Source of the DNA: Bacillus sp. OV322
GTDB lineage: Bacteria; Bacillota; Bacilli; Bacillales; DSM-1321
NCBI RefSeq assembly: GCF_900112495.1
Contig: NZ_FOMA01000001.1
Location: forward strand, 558,001 to 622,000
Direction of reading: 5' to 3'
DNA: 64,000 nt
Both the position numbers and the translations under genes were made by a program. Positions 57,527 to 64,000 of this stretch are shown in pieces (position 1 is the first letter of the stretch; the number at the start of each line of letters is the position of its first letter). The notes under the pieces were generated by a model. That model made no database searches and was not told the origin of the DNA. It saw only the letters and a program-made list of their open reading frames with translations.

Positions 57527-58144
57527 ATGTCAATTGCCAGACAAGATGCGTGGACCCAGGATGAAGATTTATTGTTAGCAGAGGTAGTGCTGAGACATAT
57601 ACGCGAGAGCAGCACACAGCTTAAAGCGTTTGAAGAAGTGGGAGTGCAGTTATCCAGAACAGCGGCAGCCTGCGGGTTCCGCTGGAATTCCTTTGTTAGA
57701 AAACAATACAAATCAGGCATTGAGCTGGCAAAAAAACAGCGTAAAGAAAATAAAGTGATAGCTAAGGAGACGGAAATACTCCCTTGTGGGGAAGATGCAG
57801 CGATTTCCCTTGCCCCTGAAGAAAGCCTTTCATTTGGAACTTCCCTATCCTTCGGGGAGGTAATGAAATACCTTACAAGATTAGAAGAAGTCTACAAGCT
57901 CCATAGCAAGGAAAAGGAACAATATACTTTGGAAAATGAAAAACTGGGAAGACAGATTGAAGTCTTGGCGGAGGAAAATAGGCTTCTTAAGGAAAAGATG
58001 GGGTCTGTTGAAGATGATTATCACGCCCTGCTGTCTATCATGGAAAGAGCCAGGAAGCTGATTGTTCTGGAGGAAGATAAAAAGATTCCGAAAGTTAAAT
58101 TCCAGATGGACAAAAACGGTAATCTCGAGAGAGTCAACAAGTAA
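57527..58144 (+). CDS. gerR: RsfA-family transcription factor (GerR/YlbO-like)
   Basis: 205 residues. N-terminal Myb/SANT-like domain ([21 protein letters not shown] to [12 protein letters not shown], about 5-65), a linker, then a long coiled coil (about 110-175). This layout is that of the prespore/mother-cell regulators RsfA and GerR; its place before ylbP and panE matches B. subtilis ylbO (gerR), a sigma-E regulon repressor/activator. ATG 57527 follows GGAGGGGAAG. Confidence 0.88.
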   Translation: MSIARQDAWTQDEDLLLAEVVLRHIRESSTQLKAFEEVGVQLSRTAAACGFRWNSFVRKQYKSGIELAKKQRKENKVIAKETEILPCGEDAAISLAPEESLSFGTSLSFGEVMKYLTRLEEVYKLHSKEKEQYTLENEKLGRQIEVLAEENRLLKEKMGSVEDDYHALLSIMERARKLIVLEEDKKIPKVKFQMDKNGNLERVNK

Positions 58145-58214
58145 GATCATACAATATAAGCTGCAATCTGCTGTTTCAATATTCTATTATCACATTAATT
58201 TCATTTAAGATAAT

Positions 58215-58256
58215 AAAAGAAAGCGCATGCAGCTAAGCACGCTTTCTTTTATTTTT
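58215..58256. terminator. Bidirectional terminator gerR/ylbP
   Basis: Stem AAAAGAAAGCG / CGCTTTCTTTT with T-rich flanks. Confidence 0.88.
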
Positions 58257-58263
58257 CCTGCAG

Positions 58264-58728
58264 TCATTCAGCGGCGCTGTCTGGATGCCAGAGCAATGGG
58301 TTTTCTCCCAGGTCTCTTTCCATATCATATTCTGCATGTTTAAATTTCATTTTGTTCCAGAAGTTTTCTGACTTTACGCGCGGGCTGGTTTTAATAGGCA
58401 GTCCAAAACTTTTTGCATATTCAACCAAGGCATTTCCGTAGCCTTTTTTCTGGTATTCAGGAAGCACTTCAAGCTTCCATAGCTCTAGATAGTCCTGCTT
58501 AGGCTCAAAATAACGGTCAAATTTCGCTTTTCTTTCATATAAACTCATGCGTGCTACCAATTTGTCTCCGAAGTAGATCCCGTAAAAAGGAGATTGACTG
58601 TTGTTTTCAATGATGTTGTCCTCCAAATCCCCAAGCATGGACAGCTCCTGCAAACCATATTCTTTAAACTTTTTAAATTCCTCTAATGTTTTATAATTGA
58701 CCAGCAGACGTTCTATTTTATATTCCAT
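58264..58728 (-). CDS. ylbP: GNAT acetyltransferase YlbP
   Basis: 154-residue GNAT-fold N-acetyltransferase. The acetyl-CoA loop is EVLPEYQKKGYGNALVEYA and the preceding strand ELWKLEVLP. Substrate unknown. ATG 58728 has GGGGGATC upstream; the longer frame is not supported. Place matches B. subtilis ylbP. Confidence 0.9.
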   Translation of the reverse strand: MEYKIERLLVNYKTLEEFKKFKEYGLQELSMLGDLEDNIIENNSQSPFYGIYFGDKLVARMSLYERKAKFDRYFEPKQDYLELWKLEVLPEYQKKGYGNALVEYAKSFGLPIKTSPRVKSENFWNKMKFKHAEYDMERDLGENPLLWHPDSAAE

Positions 58729-59001
58729 GCAAAGATCCCCCTTATAGCTCAATGGATGTGTCGCGAAGCCGGGCATTTTCCTCCGGCAGGTTAAACGGTT
58801 ACTCAGAATTCATAAGACATACCTATTAAAGACATTTTATTCACTTATTATAGTATATTTCTTCAAAAAATTCTTTAAAAAAGGAAAGAGCAATGCTTTT
58901 GGCGTATTTAACTATATAGCGAAAACTTCGCTGAAATTTTTTTGTTAAAGCGGATACTTTGATATTATGAATGTAAAAAGTCAGGAATAAGGCAGGTTAT
59001 T

Positions 59002-59889
59002 ATGAAAATAGGAATTATTGGCGGCGGTGCAGTCGGACTGCTTTTTGCTGCTTATTTGAATGACGATCACGAAATTACCATATATACACGCACGCAGAAA
59101 CAGGCGGAGCTGATAAACAGGGAAGGGCTGCTGCTTGTTTCGCAAAATAGGCATACCGTGAAAAAAGTGTCTGCAAGCAGGATGAGCGAACAAGTAAAGC
59201 GTGAAGAAATGCTTATTGTTGCTGTAAAACAATATCAATTAAAAGACATACTTTCATCAATAGGGGACATTGGAATACCTCTGCTGTTTCTGCAAAATGG
59301 ATATGCTCATATTGATTTGCTGGAAAAACTGTCATCAGACTCTATATTTGTAGGAGCTGTGGAGCATGGAGCATTCAAACAAAGCGGAAATTCCGTCGAA
59401 CATACAGGAATGGGAAAAACCCGCATTGCCGCTTTTTCCGGTGATCTTTCTCTGCTTCCTTTTTCATATCATGAATCCAATGGTTTTCCCTTTGTCTGGG
59501 AAGAAGATTACCATGAAATGCTGATAGAGAAGCTTGCCGCAAATTGTGTAATTAACCCATTGACTGGCATTCTTGGTGTGAAAAACGGAGCGCTTATAGA
59601 AAATCCGCACTATTATCAAGTATTTAAAGCTCTGTTCCGTGAAATCTCTCATGTACTGGAGCTGAAGGAGCCGCAAAGTCATTTTGAGCGTATAACGCAA
59701 ATTTGCCGGAATACTTCGGAGAATACTTCTTCAATGTTAAGCGACCTGGAAAACGGGCGAAGTACTGAAATTGACTCAATCTTAGGATATGCAGTAGCCA
59801 AGGCAAAGGCTAATAAGAAGGAAATTCCGCTGGCAGCGGCTCTCTTGCATATGATAAAAGGAAAGGAAGCCGGGGAGGGCCATATATGA
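59002..59889 (+). CDS. panE: 2-dehydropantoate 2-reductase
   Basis: 295 residues; NADPH-dependent reduction of ketopantoate to pantoate for coenzyme A. Rossmann motif GIIGGGAVGLLFA, the VAVKQYQL segment, catalytic lysine in EKLAANCVINPLTG and NTSSMLSDLENGRSTEID substrate motif. B. subtilis YlbQ equivalent. The stop overlaps the next gene by four bases. Confidence 0.94.
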   Translation: MKIGIIGGGAVGLLFAAYLNDDHEITIYTRTQKQAELINREGLLLVSQNRHTVKKVSASRMSEQVKREEMLIVAVKQYQLKDILSSIGDIGIPLLFLQNGYAHIDLLEKLSSDSIFVGAVEHGAFKQSGNSVEHTGMGKTRIAAFSGDLSLLPFSYHESNGFPFVWEEDYHEMLIEKLAANCVINPLTGILGVKNGALIENPHYYQVFKALFREISHVLELKEPQSHFERITQICRNTSENTSSMLSDLENGRSTEIDSILGYAVAKAKANKKEIPLAAALLHMIKGKEAGEGHI

Positions 59890-60278
59890 TATCAATTCTT
59901 TCTGCAGTGGCAGCAGCTCTAATAACGGTTCCTTTCATCGGATATATAGCTGCGTTTGTGTTTGCTAAACAAGTGACTAAAAACCATCGGCGTTCTGTGC
60001 ATCTGGCCATGGATGTCAGTACATTTTTATTTATTGTGTCTGTTCACTTTCTCATTATAGCAATCTGGCATAAATCACTTTTTTTAATTTTGCTTTTGTT
60101 CATGCTTGGAATTGCCCTCCTTGTTACGGTTATTCACTATAAAGCGAAGGGAGAAATTATCTTCAGTAAAGTACTTAAAGGGTTTTGGAGAGTGAACTTC
60201 GCCTTTTTCTTTTTCTGTTATATTGTTTTGACTGTAATCGGAATTTTATATCGCCTATCATGGACGCTTGCATCATAA
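59886..60278 (+). CDS. DUF3397 membrane protein
   Basis: 130 residues with four hydrophobic helices and a basic loop (KQVTKNHRRSVH), as in the DUF3397 family. Starts within the last codons of panE (ATGA overlap), so it is co-translated with it. Function unknown. Confidence 0.85.
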   Translation: MISILSAVAAALITVPFIGYIAAFVFAKQVTKNHRRSVHLAMDVSTFLFIVSVHFLIIAIWHKSLFLILLLFMLGIALLVTVIHYKAKGEIIFSKVLKGFWRVNFAFFFFCYIVLTVIGILYRLSWTLAS

Positions 60279-60358
60279 ATGCTGCAAGGGCTGCAATACA
60301 TTAAGTGCAAAGCGTCTAATATATTGCGATAATAAATGGATTTATTGGGCAAGTTTTT

Positions 60359-60386
60359 TTGTTTTCCCGGGTCAGAATGATATACT
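60359..60386 (+). promoter_or_regulatory. bshC promoter
   Basis: TTGTTT (60359-60364), 16-bp spacer, extended -10 TGATATACT with TATACT at 60381-60386. Confidence 0.65.
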
Positions 60387-60425
60387 CTAAAAAGAATTGC
60401 AGTAGCAGAGAAAGGGAGAACAAAA

Positions 60426-62054
60426 ATGGAGATGAAAGATCTCGCTTTACCATCTTTAAATCGTTTTGCTTCAGATTACCTGGAGGGGAATTTGACGCTT
60501 GAGGATTACTTTCATTATAGCGTTTCAAGCAAGAGCTCTTTTAGTCGCAGATATGATGAGCTTATGAATCGCTCTTTTTGCAGGATGGAACTGGCGACTT
60601 ACATACAGCAATATATGGCGCGCTTTCCGCTGAGCGATAAAGCCGCACGTAATATAGAAGATCTTAAGAATGAAACTTCCGTAGTGGTTGTCGGCGGGCA
60701 GCAGGCTGGACTTCTGTCAGGTCCGCTTTATACAATTCATAAAGTGATATCCATCATAAAGCTTGCCGCAGAACAGGAGAAGGAAATCAATGCGCGCGTT
60801 ATTCCTTTATTTTGGATTGCGGGGGAGGACCATGATCTTGCCGAAGTGAACCATGTATATACACTGAAAAACCAAAAGCCTGAAAAGAAAACGTATCCGC
60901 TATATCATCCTTTTAGATCTGCAGTAACGGATGTTGAGCTGGATTTAGATACAGCATATGCCTGGATGGAGGAAATCGTCGAGACTTATGGCGAAACAGA
61001 TTTTACAAATAAACTGCTTGCCGATATGAAGGATATTCTGCAGCAGTCAAATACTTTTGCTGATTTTTTTGCAGCTTTAATTCATGAGTGGTTTTCGGAA
61101 TATGGATTATTAATGATAGATGCTGGTGACCCTTCATTGCGGAAAATTGAGTCGGAGTATTTTGGGCAAATCATATCAAACACCAGGAACATAACCGAAG
61201 CAGTTCTGTCGCAGCAGTCTTTCATGAAGGAGCAGGGGTATAACCGGGCTATTGAAATGGATCCAAGCGCGGCAAACCTGTTTTATTACGACAGGGACAA
61301 GAAGGAAAGAACACTGCTGGAATTTGACGGAGACACTTTTCATGGTAAAAACGGCGAGGTATCCTTCAGTTATGGCGAACTTTTATCGATAGCGGAAAAT
61401 GAGCCTGAGAAATTAAGCAATAATGTAGTGACCAGGCCGCTCATGCAGGAAATGCTTCTCCCGGTACTGGCATTTATTTCAGGGCCTGGAGAAATTGCTT
61501 ACTGGGCAGAGCTGAAGCGTGTTTTTGATTTATTCTCCATGAAAATGCCTTTGATCATGCCGCGCTTGAATATTACCATCCTTGAAAGAGGCATTTGGAC
61601 TGATATGAAAGATACCGGCCTGGACTTGGAAACGGTCCTGACGGAGGGTGCAGAAGCATCCATGGAGGCCTTTCTTGAGTCCGTAAAAGATGATGAAGCT
61701 TGGCTTCAGTATGAATTAACGAAAAAACAGCTTGCAGAAAACCATCATCTTCTTTCTGAAAAAGCCATAGAAATCGATAGGGGTCTTGCTCCTTTGCTTG
61801 AGAAGAACCGCCTTTATCTAGAGAGGCAGCTGGATTTCATTTATGGGAAAATCGTTGATAGTACCAGAAGAAATCATTCTGTAAGTGTAAATAAATATCA
61901 GCGGATAACCAATTCCCTATATCCACTTGGCTCTCCGCAAGAAAGAATCTGGAACATCTTTTATTACTTAAACAAATACGGTCCTGACTTCATTAAAGAA
62001 ATTATGGAGCTGCCGTATGAATTTAATAATCAGCATAAAGTCATTTTTATATAG
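60426..62054 (+). CDS. bshC: Bacillithiol biosynthesis cysteine-adding enzyme BshC
   Basis: 542 residues. Adds cysteine to GlcN-malate in the last step of bacillithiol synthesis, the main low-molecular thiol of Bacillus. The nucleotide-fold core VVVGGQQAGLLSGPLYTIHKV, the FWIAGEDHDLAEV motif and the long C-terminal coiled coil are typical. It lies before mraZ as B. subtilis yllA does. Start ATG 60426 or the second ATG at 60432. Confidence 0.95.
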   Translation: MEMKDLALPSLNRFASDYLEGNLTLEDYFHYSVSSKSSFSRRYDELMNRSFCRMELATYIQQYMARFPLSDKAARNIEDLKNETSVVVVGGQQAGLLSGPLYTIHKVISIIKLAAEQEKEINARVIPLFWIAGEDHDLAEVNHVYTLKNQKPEKKTYPLYHPFRSAVTDVELDLDTAYAWMEEIVETYGETDFTNKLLADMKDILQQSNTFADFFAALIHEWFSEYGLLMIDAGDPSLRKIESEYFGQIISNTRNITEAVLSQQSFMKEQGYNRAIEMDPSAANLFYYDRDKKERTLLEFDGDTFHGKNGEVSFSYGELLSIAENEPEKLSNNVVTRPLMQEMLLPVLAFISGPGEIAYWAELKRVFDLFSMKMPLIMPRLNITILERGIWTDMKDTGLDLETVLTEGAEASMEAFLESVKDDEAWLQYELTKKQLAENHHLLSEKAIEIDRGLAPLLEKNRLYLERQLDFIYGKIVDSTRRNHSVSVNKYQRITNSLYPLGSPQERIWNIFYYLNKYGPDFIKEIMELPYEFNNQHKVIFI

Positions 62055-62060
62055 GTAATC

Positions 62061-62085
62061 AGACAGGCCGTGTGCCTGTCTTTTT
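62061..62085 (+). terminator. Terminator of bshC
   Basis: Stem AGACAGGC / GCCTGTCT with TTTTT. Confidence 0.9.
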
Positions 62086-62213
62086 GTGTGCCTGGAAAAC
62101 AGAATTTAAGGCAGGAATACTGTAAATTTATTCATACAATGGAACAGTTGCCCTCAGGAAAAAGCAATTGCAAAAGCAGGAATTACTTTCCCCTTTAACG
62201 AAAGTAAAAACAA

Positions 62214-62239
62214 GTGGTGAAAAGTGGGGGATTGTGGTA
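62214..62239 (+). promoter_or_regulatory. MraZ-binding repeats
   Basis: Three direct repeats GTGGTG, GTGGGG, GTGGTA at 62214, 62224 and 62234, with four-base spacers, so a 10-bp period on one DNA face. This matches the known MraZ box (GTGG repeats) upstream of dcw clusters and predicts autorepression by MraZ. Confidence 0.8.
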
Positions 62240-62268
62240 CATTGATATTAGAAAGTGGGGGCAGTGGC

Positions 62269-62700
62269 ATGTTCATGGGCGAATACCATCATAACATTGA
62301 TACGAAGGGACGAATCATCGTTCCGGTTAAGTTCAGAGAAAGCCTCGGTGAAGAGTTTGTTTTAACACGGGGACTTGATCAATGTTTATTTGGCTATCCA
62401 ATGGACGAATGGAAACTGCTTGAAGAAAAATTGAAAGCTTTGCCTCTTACTAAAAAAGATGCCCGCGCCTTTACCCGTTTTTTCTTTTCAGGAGCTACGG
62501 AATGCGAATTGGATAAACAGGGGCGCATTAATATTCCCGCACCGCTTACTGCTTACGGTCAATTAGAAAAAGAGTGTGTAATTCTCGGAGTTTCCAATCG
62601 AATTGAGATTTGGAGCAAGTCTCTTTGGGAAGACTATTTTACAACTTCAGAAGACTCTTTCGCTGAAATAGCAGAAAACATGATAGGTTTTGATATCTGA
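62269..62700 (+). CDS. mraZ: Transcriptional regulator MraZ
   Basis: 143-residue AbrB-like double SpoVT fold that forms a ring and binds GTGG repeats in its own promoter. Two DxK/DxxGR halves: [19 protein letters not shown] and [16 protein letters not shown]. The ATG at 62269 gives exactly the B. subtilis length. First gene of the division and cell-wall cluster, followed by rsmH. Confidence 0.97.
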   Translation: MFMGEYHHNIDTKGRIIVPVKFRESLGEEFVLTRGLDQCLFGYPMDEWKLLEEKLKALPLTKKDARAFTRFFFSGATECELDKQGRINIPAPLTAYGQLEKECVILGVSNRIEIWSKSLWEDYFTTSEDSFAEIAENMIGFDI

Positions 62701-62750
62701 TTCTGTACAGGGAAGAGCAGCTTCAATTATCGGTTGGAAGGATGTATAAG

Positions 62751-63683
62751 ATGTTTCAGCATAAAACAGTACTGCTTAAGGAAACTGTGGACGGTTTGGA
62801 TATTAAGCCTGACGGTGTGTATGTAGATTGTACACTCGGAGGTGCAGGACACAGTGAATACCTGTTATCGCAGCTATCAGCAAAGGGAAAGCTATATGCA
62901 TTTGACCAGGATATTACAGCAATAAAACATGCTGCTGAAAAACTGGCCGGCTACGGAGAAAGAGTGACCCTTATTCAAAGCAACTTTGAACATATCAGTG
63001 AAGAGCTAAACACCCGCGGAGTACATAAAGTTGATGGAATCCTCTATGATTTAGGTGTTTCCTCTCCGCAGCTCGATACGCCAGAGAGGGGCTTTAGCTA
63101 TCACCATGATGCCCCGCTTGATATGAGGATGGATCAGAACTCAGACATCTCTGCTTACCAGGTTGTTAATGAATGGTCATTTCAAGATCTGACAAGGATA
63201 TTCTTTCAATACGGGGAAGAAAAATTTTCCAAGCAGATAGCAAGAAAAATCGAAGCTGCCAGGGAAAAGAAGCCTATTGAAACGACCTTTGAACTAGTAG
63301 AGCTTATTAAAGATGGAATACCGGCACCAGCCAGAAGAAAGGGCGGACATCCTGCCAAAAGGATTTTTCAGGCTATCAGAATTGCTGTAAACGATGAACT
63401 TGGCGTTTTTGAACATTCACTTAAGCAATCGATAGAACTTTTGAATCCCGGAGGAAGGATATCTGTCATCACCTTCCATTCACTTGAGGACCGGATCTGT
63501 AAGACTGTATTTAAAAGCGCAAGTGATTTGCCGGAGCTTCCGCACGGCTTGCCGGTCATACCTGAGGAATTCAAGCCGCCATTGAAATTAATTACCAGAA
63601 AACCTCTGCTTCCGTCTGAGGAGGAACTTGAGGGAAATAACCGGTCACGATCGGCGAAATTAAGGATAGCTGAAAAACTATAA
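62751..63683 (+). CDS. rsmH: 16S rRNA (cytosine1402-N4)-methyltransferase
   Basis: 310 residues. SAM motif [14 protein letters not shown]; the insertion domain and the [10 protein letters not shown] motif are intact. The ATG at 62751 ([11 protein letters not shown]) has GGAAGG nine bases upstream; the ATG at 62742 follows the same site with no spacer. Formerly mraW. Confidence 0.96.
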   Translation: MFQHKTVLLKETVDGLDIKPDGVYVDCTLGGAGHSEYLLSQLSAKGKLYAFDQDITAIKHAAEKLAGYGERVTLIQSNFEHISEELNTRGVHKVDGILYDLGVSSPQLDTPERGFSYHHDAPLDMRMDQNSDISAYQVVNEWSFQDLTRIFFQYGEEKFSKQIARKIEAAREKKPIETTFELVELIKDGIPAPARRKGGHPAKRIFQAIRIAVNDELGVFEHSLKQSIELLNPGGRISVITFHSLEDRICKTVFKSASDLPELPHGLPVIPEEFKPPLKLITRKPLLPSEEELEGNNRSRSAKLRIAEKL

Positions 63684-63712
63684 AATAAATATTCTGTGAG
63701 GGGGAGTAGACA

Positions 63713-64000
63713 GTGAGCTCAATTGCAAAAAAAATTCAGGAACAGAATTATGAACAGCAGCAGCAGCAGCCAGTAAGCCAGGTCGTGGCGGTCCGGAAAG
63801 CTAAAATCAGTTTTGGGGAAGTTATATTATTGTGTGCCTTAGGTTTAATGATTGCCTTTGCAGGGGTGAAAATCATCACCAACCAATCTGCCATTTATCA
63901 AACCAATAAGGACATCCAGCAAGCGGAAGCAAAAATAGATGAACAGGTAAAAACGAATAATGACCTGAAGGTGCAAGTTGGAGAGCTAAGCACATACGAA
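63713..64000 (+). CDS. ftsL: Cell division protein FtsL, 3' truncated
   Basis: First 96 residues of FtsL, cut by the window end. GTG 63713 follows GAGGGGGAG. A Gln-rich cytoplasmic tail (QNYEQQQQQPVSQ, encoded by five CAG/CAA-type codons in a row), a basic stretch, one membrane helix (about 37-57), and then the start of the extracytoplasmic coiled coil. Partner of DivIC and FtsW-PBP2B in the divisome. Position after rsmH supports it. Confidence 0.9.
   Translation, partial: MSSIAKKIQEQNYEQQQQQPVSQVVAVRKAKISFGEVILLCALGLMIAFAGVKIITNQSAIYQTNKDIQQAEAKIDEQVKTNNDLKVQVGELSTYE

Noticed and set aside
63757-63772. A run of CAG units
   Set aside because: It is the poly-Gln codon run of the ftsL N-terminus, not a CRISPR or regulatory repeat.

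Overview
The window is chromosomal DNA from a low-to-moderate-GC Gram-positive spore former of the family Bacillaceae. Gene order follows the Bacillus subtilis ykrA - defB - ykyA - pdhABCD - sr1 - speA - yktAB - suhB - ylaF - typA - ylaHIK - ylaLN - pycA - ctaABCDEFG - ylbA to ylbQ - bshC - mraZ - rsmH - ftsL segment almost throughout. B. subtilis order is recalled, not searched. Shine-Dalgarno sites are strong, TTG and GTG starts are common, and sporulation genes (ylbJ, gerR-like, ylbD, a YjcZ-like small protein) are present. The genus cannot be fixed from the sequence alone. The first gene (HAD phosphatase) and the last gene (ftsL) are cut by the window edges.

Layout. 1-2.4 kb: HAD phosphatase end, peptide deformylase, a YjcZ-like mini protein and the lipoprotein YkyA. 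2.9-7.9 kb: the pyruvate dehydrogenase operon pdhABCD. 8-11.2 kb: a thioredoxin-like lipoprotein, a small membrane protein, a lipoprotein polysaccharide deacetylase, a MITE-like repeat, a DUF1885-like protein, and the SR1 dual-function RNA with its 40-residue SR1P peptide. 11.3-14.5 kb: speA, a nitronate monooxygenase-like gene and yktA. 14.56-21.8 kb: two T-box leaders in series, both with TGG (Trp) specifiers, followed by a complete trpEGDCFBA operon that sits between yktA and yktB. 21.8-30.5 kb: yktB, ykzI-like, suhB, ylaF, typA, ylaH, ylaI, phoH/ylaK, ylaL, ylaN. 31-43 kb: pyruvate carboxylase (no ftsW before it), then heme A/O synthesis and the caa3 cytochrome oxidase operon ctaBCDEFG plus a DUF420/CtaM-like gene. 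43-58.7 kb: ylbA, ylbC (apparent CTG start), a PaaI-like thioesterase, ylbD, ylbE, ricF, ylbG, rsmD, coaD, ylbJ, ylbK, ylbL, tmcAL, ylbN, rpmF, an enoyl-CoA hydratase, a gerR-like gene and ylbP. 59-64 kb: panE, a DUF3397 gene, bshC and the start of the division/cell-wall cluster (mraZ, rsmH, ftsL).

How it fits together. Much of the window is central carbon and respiratory metabolism: Pdh feeds acetyl-CoA, PycA refills oxaloacetate, and CtaA/B make the heme for the CtaCDEF oxidase assembled by CtaG and CtaM. SR1/SR1P, the trp operon, CoaD/PanE (coenzyme A) and BshC (bacillithiol) add regulated biosynthesis.

I found no phage, CRISPR, transposase, tRNA or rRNA. The non-standard content is in the spacers: the tandem Trp T-boxes, two copies of a MITE-like element with about 20-bp inverted ends (10.09 and 49.08 kb), a direct repeat of about 118 bp period (55.44 kb), a structured non-coding stretch at 49.3-49.45 kb, and decayed or missing genes (ftsW, ylaJ and ylbB positions).
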